Shown here in pieces: positions 9,067-16,617 of a DNA stretch of 64,000 nucleotides. The notes below the pieces were generated by a model that saw only the letters and a list, made by a program, of their open reading frames with translations, did no database searches and had not been told where the DNA came from. Source of the stretch: CAYULW01 sp964445815 (GTDB lineage: Bacteria; Bacteroidota; Bacteroidia; Flavobacteriales_E; Vicingaceae). The stretch's first letter is position 1. Each line of letters opens with the position of its first letter. The stretch covers positions 434,001-498,000 of the forward strand of contig CAYULW010000003.1 in NCBI GenBank assembly GCA_964445815.1, written 5' to 3'. The position numbers and the translations under genes are program-made.

Positions 9067-10927
9067 GATCGAATGCCAAAACGTCTTTGATGGTAATGAT
9101 ACCTACAAGTTGCCCTTTTTTTGTTACCGGAAGACAACCGAATTCATATTGCTTCATAAGGGCAATGGCATCTTGTATACTTGTTGATGGAGAAACTGTT
9201 GTCACTGATTTTTCCATGACCTCTGACACAATCAATTGATGATTGTTATCTGCTTTTTGTTGGTTGAATTTACTGATGTGTGTCCAAGTTAGAAGCCCCA
9301 CAAGGGTGTCATTTAAGTTGACTACAGGCAAGTGGCGAATGTTGTTCCATTGCATCAGTTTAAGGGTTAATTCTGCTGAATATTTATCCGAGGCGGTTAA
9401 AAGGCGTGTCGTCATAATGTGACGAACTTCAGTAGCTCTTTCATGAATATTGCCTTTGTATTGAGTTTCCCATTCATGAATTGGTGTATTGTCTTTTTGC
9501 TTTTCATGAATCATTTTGGTTAGCACCAATAAGGCATCGTCCCGCCTCATTTCCTTTTTCAAAGAGCGATAGCTCTTAATGATCCATTGGGCACTGGTAT
9601 GAGTTTGGATTCTCTTTTCGATAATGTTTAAGTATCTATCAATATCTTTCTGAAGGATACCTGCTTTACCCAGTCCTTTTCTTGCTATGGGTAATAGATG
9701 CTCTTGTGTTAATTCAGAAAGTGAAAATGATTTGCCCATCCAATTAAACATGGCTTCAGAGCCGTATCGGGCAGCTTTCACAAAATTGGATTTAGCATCA
9801 TTAAAATCCATTAATTCAGGAAGATTATCATACGATTTAGGTCTTCCAAGCATTAGACCTACCCAAAAAGCAAAGTTGGCCATTTCGTCAATTTCAGTTG
9901 GTCCTGAAGGAATATACCTGTTTTCAATTCGAAGATGAGCTTTGCCATTACCAACTCCGTAACAAGCTCTGTTCCATCTGTAAATAGTGCCGTTGTGAAG
10001 ATTCAAGGCTTTTAGTTTGGGGGCAATTCCCTTTTTTAATTCCTCTAAGGCATTTTCCTGAATCTCTTTAGTGAGAATGATCTTATAATTAGAAATGTCA
10101 TTTTTAAAAATATCAGTTACATTCCCTGTTAACCAAGAATCTCCAAACGTGACTCTGGCATTTTGGTCTTTTAAGGCATAGGATACACTTCGCGTATCAA
10201 TACTTTGTTGAAACAAAGCAATTCTTGTTTCTTGCCACAATTCCTTGCCAAGTAAAAGAGGAGAATTAACACATAAACCCAAGACAGGACCGGATATCAC
10301 CTGCGCCCAATTATAACTACTGATAAAATCAGAGGGATCTATCTGTAAGTGCATTTGAAAGCTGGTGTTGCAAGCTTCAAACATCACGGAATCGTGGCGA
10401 ATTGATAGTTCATCAACCCCCGATAAATGCAAACGAAAGTCACTCCCTCTTAAACTTTTAAGCCTGTCATTTAGTGCGTAGTAGCGATCATACTCCGTCA
10501 TGTAGTTCAGTTCTATTTCCTTAGCAGAAATAGAAGGGAGTATACCAGTTAGTACAATCTTACTTTGGTAATGATGAGCTGCTTGTCTTGCTTTTTTTAA
10601 TAGGGCATGAAGTTGAGATTCCATTTTACTGAATGCATCAGCCTTAAGTTCAATGGGGTCTAAGTTAATTTCGAGATTATATTTGGCAAGTTCTGTTGTA
10701 AAATGGTCATCATTTACTTCATTTAAAATTTCAATCGAATTATTGGCCGGACGCCAATTTTCATCAACCAGACAAAACTCTTGTTCAGCACCTATTCTGG
10801 TAATGCCACTCTCAATTAATCCATCGCTAAGCATTTGTTCCAAAGCCTCAATATCATCCAAGAGGTGTTTGATGAATTCTAAGCGTTTTTCATCATTTAG
10901 TGTAGTATCGACATGATGTTCACCCAT
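9059..10927 (-). CDS. Glutamate-cysteine-ligase-like (GCS2) enzyme fused to a CBS domain pair
   Basis: The 622-residue protein has a GCS2-type carboxylate-amine ligase domain at about 40-400, with RIGAEQEFCLVDE near its start and RIENRYIPSGPTEID further on. A helical linker follows, then two CBS domains at about 500-620 (VRHIMTTRLLTA..., VSEVMEKSVTTV... ending GIITIKDVLAF). GCS2 enzymes join an amino acid to a carboxylate using ATP; CBS pairs usually sense adenine nucleotides. An energy-gated amide ligase is the natural reading. The downstream gene encodes an amide hydrolase and overlaps by 8 bases. Glutathione synthesis is possible but no gshB is nearby. The intergenic region before it is shared with a divergent regulator gene. 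Confidence 0.82.
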   Translation of the reverse strand: MGEHHVDTTLNDEKRLEFIKHLLDDIEALEQMLSDGLIESGITRIGAEQEFCLVDENWRPANNSIEILNEVNDDHFTTELAKYNLEINLDPIELKADAFSKMESQLHALLKKARQAAHHYQSKIVLTGILPSISAKEIELNYMTEYDRYYALNDRLKSLRGSDFRLHLSGVDELSIRHDSVMFEACNTSFQMHLQIDPSDFISSYNWAQVISGPVLGLCVNSPLLLGKELWQETRIALFQQSIDTRSVSYALKDQNARVTFGDSWLTGNVTDIFKNDISNYKIILTKEIQENALEELKKGIAPKLKALNLHNGTIYRWNRACYGVGNGKAHLRIENRYIPSGPTEIDEMANFAFWVGLMLGRPKSYDNLPELMDFNDAKSNFVKAARYGSEAMFNWMGKSFSLSELTQEHLLPIARKGLGKAGILQKDIDRYLNIIEKRIQTHTSAQWIIKSYRSLKKEMRRDDALLVLTKMIHEKQKDNTPIHEWETQYKGNIHERATEVRHIMTTRLLTASDKYSAELTLKLMQWNNIRHLPVVNLNDTLVGLLTWTHISKFNQQKADNNHQLIVSEVMEKSVTTVSPSTSIQDAIALMKQYEFGCLPVTKKGQLVGIITIKDVLAFDHD

Positions 10928-11068
10928 TGTCGTCGTTTTTTGTTTTACCTGCTCATCTTATGAAGACGATTGCTATCAGCCTAAGATAAGCTATTTTATG
11001 ATTTAATGCATGACTTGATTGATCAATTTTACTTGCTGATACAAACAGATGAAAGAATCCTTCAGAAA

Positions 11069-11095
11069 TGTCAAAAAAATGTAAAAGATGTGTCA
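11069..11095 (+). promoter_or_regulatory. PhoB/OmpR-like direct-repeat box upstream of the winged-helix regulator
   Basis: Three pentamers lie at exactly 11-bp spacing: TGTCA (11069), TGTAA (11080) and TGTCA (11091), separated by A-rich hexamers. OmpR/PhoB-type winged helices bind such 11-bp direct repeats. The box ends 43 bases before the ATG of a gene that encodes this type of DNA-binding domain, and a similar box lies upstream of the propeller gene at 13141. Autoregulation is an inference. Confidence 0.5.
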
Positions 11096-11105
11096 AGACC
11101 CTAAA

Positions 11106-11117
11106 AATTCGCGAATT
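11106..11117. repeat. Perfect 12-bp palindrome AATTCGCGAATT
   Basis: This perfect palindrome lies between the direct-repeat box and the regulator's ATG at 11139. It may be an operator for a dimeric protein or be fortuitous. Confidence 0.4.
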
Positions 11118-11138
11118 AATGAGTTCTTTACACTTCAT

Positions 11139-12002
11139 ATGAAAAGAGTTTTTCTATTTCTGAGTGTCTCAAGCTTTATTGCATTCCTTTTTATTTTCTT
11201 AAGTCAAGATCAAAATAGTGACAAACCTTTGCAAAAGGAACATGTAAAGGTGGTGATTCGAGAAGTAGGACATCAATTGCTAATGGCTGCCAATGATGAC
11301 ACTTCTCTAGTTCTGCCCATTACTGAATTAAGTGATTCTGTTTATGAGTTATCCTTTCAAAATGCCTTGGGTATCAATCCTGATACTTTGTTGACACTGA
11401 TTAAACAACAATTTAAAAATGCTTCGTTACCTGAACGCTATATTGCCGAGGTGCTTAAGTGTAAGGGTAAAGAGGTGGCATATAGCTTTGAAGTGAATAG
11501 CATGCAAAAGAACAACATTGTACCCTGTTCCGGTCGTCAATTGCCAAAAGCATGTTATCAAATCAAAGTGCTATTCCTTAAAGAGATTGCTGTCAAAAAA
11601 TCAAATCAGGCACTTGTCTATTGGTTTCTTTTCTTTGGTGTTTTCTTTTTAGTTATAGGCTTGATTTTTCAAATAAAAGACAGAAGAAATGTAATTGAAG
11701 AAAGCAGTTATAAATCGATAGGTAAGTTTCGCTTTTATCCGGAGCAAAATAAACTCATTAAAGAAGCTGAAGAAATAGGACTTTCTAATAAGGAATGCGA
11801 GATATTGACATTATTAGCTGAAAATGCCAATCAAGTGGTCAAACGAGAAGAACTCATTAAAAAAATATGGGAAGACAATGGAGTAGTGGTTGGAAGAAGT
11901 TTAGATACTTACATTTCTAAGCTTAGAAAGAAGTTAAAAGATGATGAATCAATTCAGTTGATGAATGTTCATGGGGTTGGTTATAAATTAGAAATGGCTT
12001 GA
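11139..12002 (+). CDS. Membrane-anchored one-component transcriptional regulator with C-terminal OmpR/PhoB-type winged helix
   Basis: From the ATG at 11139 the 287-residue protein has an N-terminal membrane helix (about 3-21) and a periplasmic region of about 140 residues with three cysteines (LKCKGK, VPCSGR, KACYQ). A second membrane helix (YWFLFFGVFFLVIGLIF) is followed by a cytosolic Trans_reg_C domain containing LSNKECEILTLLAENAN, VVKREELIKKIW and a GVGYKLE end. The frame is open from 11088, but the 11139 start gives a proper membrane anchor and keeps the upstream repeat box non-coding. No receiver or kinase domain is present, so sensing is probably direct across the membrane, in the manner of ToxR/CadC but with reversed topology. 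It converges on the propeller lipoprotein gene, 15 bases away. Confidence 0.85.
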   Translation: MKRVFLFLSVSSFIAFLFIFLSQDQNSDKPLQKEHVKVVIREVGHQLLMAANDDTSLVLPITELSDSVYELSFQNALGINPDTLLTLIKQQFKNASLPERYIAEVLKCKGKEVAYSFEVNSMQKNNIVPCSGRQLPKACYQIKVLFLKEIAVKKSNQALVYWFLFFGVFFLVIGLIFQIKDRRNVIEESSYKSIGKFRFYPEQNKLIKEAEEIGLSNKECEILTLLAENANQVVKREELIKKIWEDNGVVVGRSLDTYISKLRKKLKDDESIQLMNVHGVGYKLEMA

Positions 12003-12017
12003 TAGACTCCCACTTAC

Positions 12018-13085
12018 TTAAGGATCATAACGGTGCAAACCTAGCCATCCTCCAAACCAGATTCTTCCCATATCATCTTCCATAGCAGATCTTAGTGTAT
12101 GACTGATACATGATTGCCTTTGAAATACTTTTATTGCAGTATTTCCATTGTATTGGTAAGTGGAAACACCATCAATTGTAAACCAGATGTTGCCTGAGCT
12201 ATCTTCAAATAAACCTCTACCTGTCCACTTTCCTTGATGTCCTCTTTCAGTTTCTATCTGTGTAATACCAGAACCATCCCAATAGCAAACACCTTCGTTT
12301 TGAGTAGCTAACCAAATTTGCCCAAGATGATCTTCTAGAATAGAATTGATAACAGTATTGGATAAGCTGCTCTCTATTAAGAGATGTTTTTGAGGCTTGG
12401 CCTTTTTTGAAGGGTGATAAAAATAAACGCCATTATTAGTTCCAATCCACATTTGGCCATGCCTGTCTTCATGAAGGTCGTTGATAATTATTGCTTTATT
12501 CTTATAATTCTCCATTTCAAGATGAATGGTGGTAAATTGATAACCATCAAATTGGAATAACCCTTTTTTAGTTCCTATCCATAGCCTGCCCTTTTTATCT
12601 ATCTCAAGGCAATTGATATCTTTATAGGGTAAGCCATCCTTTTCGGTGAACTTTGTAAACTTCTTTGCATTGTATTTAATAAGTCCTTCTGTGCTTGCAA
12701 ACCATATTGTACCATCTTCTGCTTCCTTAATGTCCTTGACTACATCAGCTTCAAAGCCTTGATCTGATCTTAAATACTCTAAATTCTTTTGCTTGTACCG
12801 AATAACTCCTCTTCCCATAGTGCCAAACCAAAAATTACCTTGTTTATCTTGGATCAGACTACTGATGTAATCCGTTATCTGTAAAGCAGGATCATTGCTA
12901 GAATCTTCTGTATTCACAAACCCTTTGAGTAGGGCTTCATCAGAGTAGCTCAATGCAAAACTATTGCCATTTGACTTATCCGATCTAATTTGAACTTTAT
13001 GGGATGAATTTGAATTACCCTGTCCGTGACATGAGTGGATGACTAGAATAGATAGGATAATTAGAAAACGTTTAGAATATTTCAT
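12018..13085 (-). CDS. Stand-alone two-component-regulator-type beta-propeller lipoprotein (Reg_prop repeats)
   Basis: The protein starts with a lipoprotein signal (IILSILVIHSC), so it should be an anchored lipoprotein. Seven Reg_prop units of the form IxxLxEDxxGxIWxGTxxG follow (for example INDLHEDRHGQMWIGTNNGV and LRSAMEDDMGRIWFGG), matching a seven-bladed propeller. In hybrid two-component systems such propellers form the sensor, but here no membrane helix, kinase or Y_Y_Y domain follows. The start at 13085 is preferred over 13103 because a TAnnTTTG element occupies 13101-13108. It may work with the membrane-bound regulator encoded convergently; that is inference. Confidence 0.85.
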   Translation of the reverse strand: MKYSKRFLIILSILVIHSCHGQGNSNSSHKVQIRSDKSNGNSFALSYSDEALLKGFVNTEDSSNDPALQITDYISSLIQDKQGNFWFGTMGRGVIRYKQKNLEYLRSDQGFEADVVKDIKEAEDGTIWFASTEGLIKYNAKKFTKFTEKDGLPYKDINCLEIDKKGRLWIGTKKGLFQFDGYQFTTIHLEMENYKNKAIIINDLHEDRHGQMWIGTNNGVYFYHPSKKAKPQKHLLIESSLSNTVINSILEDHLGQIWLATQNEGVCYWDGSGITQIETERGHQGKWTGRGLFEDSSGNIWFTIDGVSTYQYNGNTAIKVFQRQSCISHTLRSAMEDDMGRIWFGGWLGLHRYDP

Positions 13086-13100
13086 ACGAAGTGGTTTATT

Positions 13101-13108
13101 CAAAAGTA
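13101..13108 (-). promoter_or_regulatory. TAnnTTTG -7 element for the propeller lipoprotein gene
   Basis: TACTTTTG on the minus strand lies 15 bases upstream of the ATG at 13085. It matches the Bacteroidota -7 consensus exactly; no TTG is found at the usual -33 spacing, which fits a promoter that needs an activator. It argues against the longer start at 13103. Confidence 0.45.
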
Positions 13109-13140
13109 CCCTTCAAGCTTTTCTTTATTGATAAATGGAA

Positions 13141-13167
13141 TGTCAAAAAAGTGTGAAAAGAATTCAA
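13141..13167. promoter_or_regulatory. Second 11-bp-spaced direct-repeat box, upstream of the propeller gene
   Basis: On the plus strand TGTCA (13141), TGTGA (13152) and a weaker TTCAA (13163) sit at 11-bp spacing. The first 20 or so bases closely resemble the box before the winged-helix gene. It lies 33 bases beyond the propeller gene's -7 element, just upstream of where -33 would fall, which is a typical activator position. Confidence 0.45.
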
Positions 13168-13210
13168 ACACATAACGATGAACTTGATTCTTCTTAGAAT
13201 GAGGATTTTT

Positions 13211-13228
13211 CTAAAACTGGTGTTTTAG
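13211..13228 (-). terminator. Hairpin directly after the DUF1207-like gene
   Basis: CTAAAAC (13211-13217) and GTTTTAG (13222-13228) form a perfect 7-bp stem with a 4-base loop, starting 2 bases after the stop. There is no T-run on the minus strand, so termination activity is doubtful. Confidence 0.25.
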
Positions 13229-13229
13229 G

Positions 13230-14279
13230 CTAACCATAGATTAAGCTAATTCCGGTGAACTTGAAGTCATCGGTATTGCGGAATTGACCATGAAAGTTAA
13301 GTCCTTGATAATGTCTAAAGAAAAAACCAAACCTAGATCGTTCATTGGTACTTCCTTTGACTTGCCACCCCGTAATTAAATTCACAGAGGGAGAATAGTC
13401 TTCATTGTTTGGATGCTCTTCAAATGTATTTAACTTTTGATTTATAGTGTAGCTTGGATAACCTAACTTAACCCTTAAGCGGGCATCCATAGAAAAGACA
13501 AACATTAAATTATTTGTTGAAAGAAAACCATCTGCCTTTTGTATCTCCAATTGAAAATAGGGTTCCATCCATTTTTTTGATTCTGGAAGCTTAGAAACAT
13601 CAGCATCCTTTGGATGAGAATAGTACCACCCCCTTTTTTTAGAATACAATGCGCGAGCACCAAGTTTTGCAGAAACGTTATTTGAAAGTTGACTTAAAGG
13701 ATCGTTTATTACCAATGCTAGGTCTGTGGCTTCATAAGAAACATTGACCCTTGTTATGGGCAGATTTTGATCTTTTCTGTATATGGTGAGTTCATCACCG
13801 ATGTGAGAACTTTCATGGAAGGCCGGTTGATATTTAATCCCAATGTTCTTAATGAAACCCTTATTGATTTGAATTAAGTAATTAATCTCTAATGCTACTC
13901 TGTAGTCGGTGTTGAGAACCGGAGAGGTTACTTTTCGTTCGAAAACATCATACCACAGCTGGAAACTGATAGGGATAGAATAGGAGAGAAAGTGTTTTCC
14001 TTTTTCTGATCTAAATATGGGTAAGTCAGTGCCTAATGTAATTTCCGATATTGGAATGTATTCATCATCGCGCCCCTCTTGAATATTGTATTCATCTGAG
14101 TTGCTTGTTTGACCTATAGAAATATTGGTCATGGGGGCATAGATATCAGATAGATAATAAGCTCCAAAATCCCTTTGTGAAAAGAACTGTCGATCTTGAG
14201 CAGATAAACTAGAAAATGTAAGAATCAGAGCGGTACTAATTGTTTTAGCAGATAGCAGATAATTGTTGGTGCTTGTCAT
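13230..14279 (-). CDS. Outer membrane protein, DUF1207-like beta-barrel
   Basis: The 349-residue protein has a signal peptide (cleavage likely at SLSAQ, about residue 28) and many amphipathic beta-strands, ending in an aromatic-rich strand with ISLIYG. The segment PAFHESSHIGDELTI resembles the conserved SSHxGDE motif of DUF1207 outer-membrane proteins. No enzymatic motif is evident, and the phospholipase-A-like alternative is not supported. An outer-membrane barrel is well supported; substrate or role is unknown. It lies between a terminator on its upstream side and the Reg_prop lipoprotein gene. Confidence 0.65.
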   Translation of the reverse strand: MTSTNNYLLSAKTISTALILTFSSLSAQDRQFFSQRDFGAYYLSDIYAPMTNISIGQTSNSDEYNIQEGRDDEYIPISEITLGTDLPIFRSEKGKHFLSYSIPISFQLWYDVFERKVTSPVLNTDYRVALEINYLIQINKGFIKNIGIKYQPAFHESSHIGDELTIYRKDQNLPITRVNVSYEATDLALVINDPLSQLSNNVSAKLGARALYSKKRGWYYSHPKDADVSKLPESKKWMEPYFQLEIQKADGFLSTNNLMFVFSMDARLRVKLGYPSYTINQKLNTFEEHPNNEDYSPSVNLITGWQVKGSTNERSRFGFFFRHYQGLNFHGQFRNTDDFKFTGISLIYG

Positions 14280-14324
14280 AAGGCTAAAATTGGTAAATCT
14301 TTTTCAATTGGACATTTATAAACG

Positions 14325-14355
14325 AAAAAAGTCCCTGCTGAAAGCAGGGACTTTT
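14325..14355 (-). terminator. Intrinsic terminator after the S46 peptidase gene
   Basis: GTCCCTGCT (14331-14339) pairs perfectly with AGCAGGGAC (14343-14351) across a 3-base loop, and the minus strand continues into a T-run from the A-tract at 14325-14330. It lies about 20 bases past the stop of the S46 peptidase gene. Confidence 0.85.
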
Positions 14356-14373
14356 CATATTCGCTAGGACTTT

Positions 14374-16521
14374 TTATTTAACTAGTTTCATTTCCTTAAC
14401 CAAGTGGCTGGCTCCGGCGTATTTGTCTATTATGAATAAGGTGTATCTAATATCTACACCGATTGTCCGTTGTAACTCATGTTCAAAAGCGATGTCTCCA
14501 CTCATGGCTTCCCAGTTACCGTCAAATGCAGTTCCAATTAACTCGCCTTTACCATTAATCATAGGACTTCCAGAGTTTCCACCTGTAATGTCATTGTTTG
14601 CAATAAAGTTGACGATCAGCTCTCCATTTTCATCAGCATATTGACCATAATCCTTATTTTGAATTAAGGTTTTGAGTTTAGACGGTACAACAAATTCAGG
14701 ATTATTAGGATCTTCTTTCTCAAGTATACCTTGAGCTGTTGTTACATGATCGTAGCGAACACCATCTCTTGGTTCGTAATCTTTAACATTTCCATAAGTC
14801 ACACGCATCGTTGAGTTGGCATCAGGTGCATACATTTTGTTTGGGCTCATCTCACGAAGTCCTTTCACAAATAAACGCTCCGATCTTGCAAGCCCTTCGT
14901 TTTCTTTAACAATTACAGGACGTATATCACTTAAATAGTAATTGTAGGTGTGCTTCATGACTTGATACAAAGGATCTTTGTCTATTGTAGAAGCCTTTGG
15001 GTTATTTAAGAATGCTTCAGTCTTTGCCTTATCTACAAAAATCGATTTAGCGAAAGCTTTTGCAGCCCAGGCATCATAATCTTCTTTATTCTTTTTGACC
15101 ATGGCCTTAAACTCTTCAGGTTGCATGTCTTTTGGCAAGTCCTGATAATAAGCTCTGGTCATTGCCGCAAATACATTTCGATCTATAGTTTTATTGTAAT
15201 CCTTGTAATGCGCATCTAATCCACTCTTTAACTTTTCAACAGAGGCTTTAACCTTCTCTTCATCGTCTGCTTCTAAGGCCTTTTTTAGACCTGAAAATTG
15301 TCTCGAATAAGATGCTGCCTCTATTCTAAAGATGGCTTCAATCAAATATAACCTTGCTTTATTCACATCCTTTAGATTAGCATATCCCTTATCAAATCCT
15401 TCAAGAACACCCTCATACATCTTTTGACGTTTACTGTCTTTATTTATCCATGCTTGTAAAGCATCTTCCTGGGCTTTCTTTTTATCGTATACTTTTAGTT
15501 TCTTTAGTCCAACTTGTTGTCCTTTAAAGTACTTCCAATAGTTTGAAATGCGTGCATGCTTAGAAGCATATTGAATTCTTACCTTCTCACTTTTAGCCAT
15601 TTCTTCTTCATAAAGATCTAAAACTTCTCTTCTTAGCTTTACATAAGTGGGCTGTCTTGTTTCCAATTCATAATTGATTCCAGCAGAAGTTAAATAACGA
15701 TCCGTACTTCCTGGATAACCAAAAATCATAGAGAAATCGCCTTGTTGAACTCCTTTTAATGAGATAGGTAGAAAATGTTTGGGTTTGTATGGAACATTGT
15801 CTTCTGAATATGCAGCAGGTTGATTGTCTTTATTGGCATAAACACGGAACAAAGTAAAATCACCAGTATGTCTTGGCCACATCCAGTTGTCTGTATCTCC
15901 ACCAAACTTACCAACGGATGAGGGAGGAGCACCTACTAATCTTACATCGGGGAAGGTCTCATATACAAACAGGTAAAACTCATTGCCATTATAAAAGCTC
16001 TTAACAACCACATCATATTCCGTGTCGCCTTTTGCTTCTTTTTGTAAAGAGTCAGACATCATTTTAATGGCTTTATTGCGCTCTTCCAAACTCATCTCTT
16101 CATTAAGTTGCGCATTCACCTTTTCAGATACATCCTCCATTCTTACAAGAAAAGAGACCGAAAAACCTGCAGGCAATTCATCTTCTTTTTTCATTGCCCA
16201 AAATCCATCATCCAGGTAATTGTGTTCTTCTGAACTTTTTTCCTGAATAACTCCGTATCCACAGTGGTGGTTTGTTAGCATTAAACCTTGATCTGAGATG
16301 ATTTCACCCGTACAGAAACCTCCTCCAAGTCTAACGATAGCATCTTTTAAACTAGAGTTATTAACACTATAAATTTCTTCAGCTGTTAGTTGTAAGCCAT
16401 GTTTCTGCATATCTGCATAGTTCAGTCGCTTGACAAACATAGGAAGCCACATTCCTTCATCTGCTTTTACAGGAGCAAAAGCAAGTATAAAGCCCGCAAG
16501 GAGCAAAGTCAGTTTTTTCAT
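14374..16521 (-). CDS. S46 family dipeptidyl-peptidase (DPP7-like)
   Basis: The 715-residue protein has a signal peptide ending near VKADEGMW and the full S46 triad: His in LTNHHCGYG (residue 85), Asp in DNWMWPRHTGDF and Ser in GGNSGSPMI. In this family the residue in the FDxNWE motif sets P1 preference: Gly in DPP7 (hydrophobic P1), Arg in DPP11 (acidic P1). Here it is FDGNWE, so DPP7-like specificity is inferred. These periplasmic enzymes release dipeptides from oligopeptides, supporting growth on protein. The gene has its own -7 element and terminator, so it is probably monocistronic. Confidence 0.93.
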   Translation of the reverse strand: MKKLTLLLAGFILAFAPVKADEGMWLPMFVKRLNYADMQKHGLQLTAEEIYSVNNSSLKDAIVRLGGGFCTGEIISDQGLMLTNHHCGYGVIQEKSSEEHNYLDDGFWAMKKEDELPAGFSVSFLVRMEDVSEKVNAQLNEEMSLEERNKAIKMMSDSLQKEAKGDTEYDVVVKSFYNGNEFYLFVYETFPDVRLVGAPPSSVGKFGGDTDNWMWPRHTGDFTLFRVYANKDNQPAAYSEDNVPYKPKHFLPISLKGVQQGDFSMIFGYPGSTDRYLTSAGINYELETRQPTYVKLRREVLDLYEEEMAKSEKVRIQYASKHARISNYWKYFKGQQVGLKKLKVYDKKKAQEDALQAWINKDSKRQKMYEGVLEGFDKGYANLKDVNKARLYLIEAIFRIEAASYSRQFSGLKKALEADDEEKVKASVEKLKSGLDAHYKDYNKTIDRNVFAAMTRAYYQDLPKDMQPEEFKAMVKKNKEDYDAWAAKAFAKSIFVDKAKTEAFLNNPKASTIDKDPLYQVMKHTYNYYLSDIRPVIVKENEGLARSERLFVKGLREMSPNKMYAPDANSTMRVTYGNVKDYEPRDGVRYDHVTTAQGILEKEDPNNPEFVVPSKLKTLIQNKDYGQYADENGELIVNFIANNDITGGNSGSPMINGKGELIGTAFDGNWEAMSGDIAFEHELQRTIGVDIRYTLFIIDKYAGASHLVKEMKLVK

Positions 16522-16546
16522 AATAGATTTTTTCAGTTAAACGCGT

Positions 16547-16554
16547 CAAAAGTA
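16547..16554 (-). promoter_or_regulatory. TAnnTTTG -7 element for the S46 peptidase gene
   Basis: TACTTTTG on the minus strand, about 25 bases upstream of the start codon at 16521, matches the -7 consensus exactly. The -33 TTG is not clear. Confidence 0.4.
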
Positions 16555-16617
16555 GCAGAATTTAACGGCTAATAAAACTGAGGCGGGCTAAATGGCAATA
16601 TTTAAAGATAATTGGCC

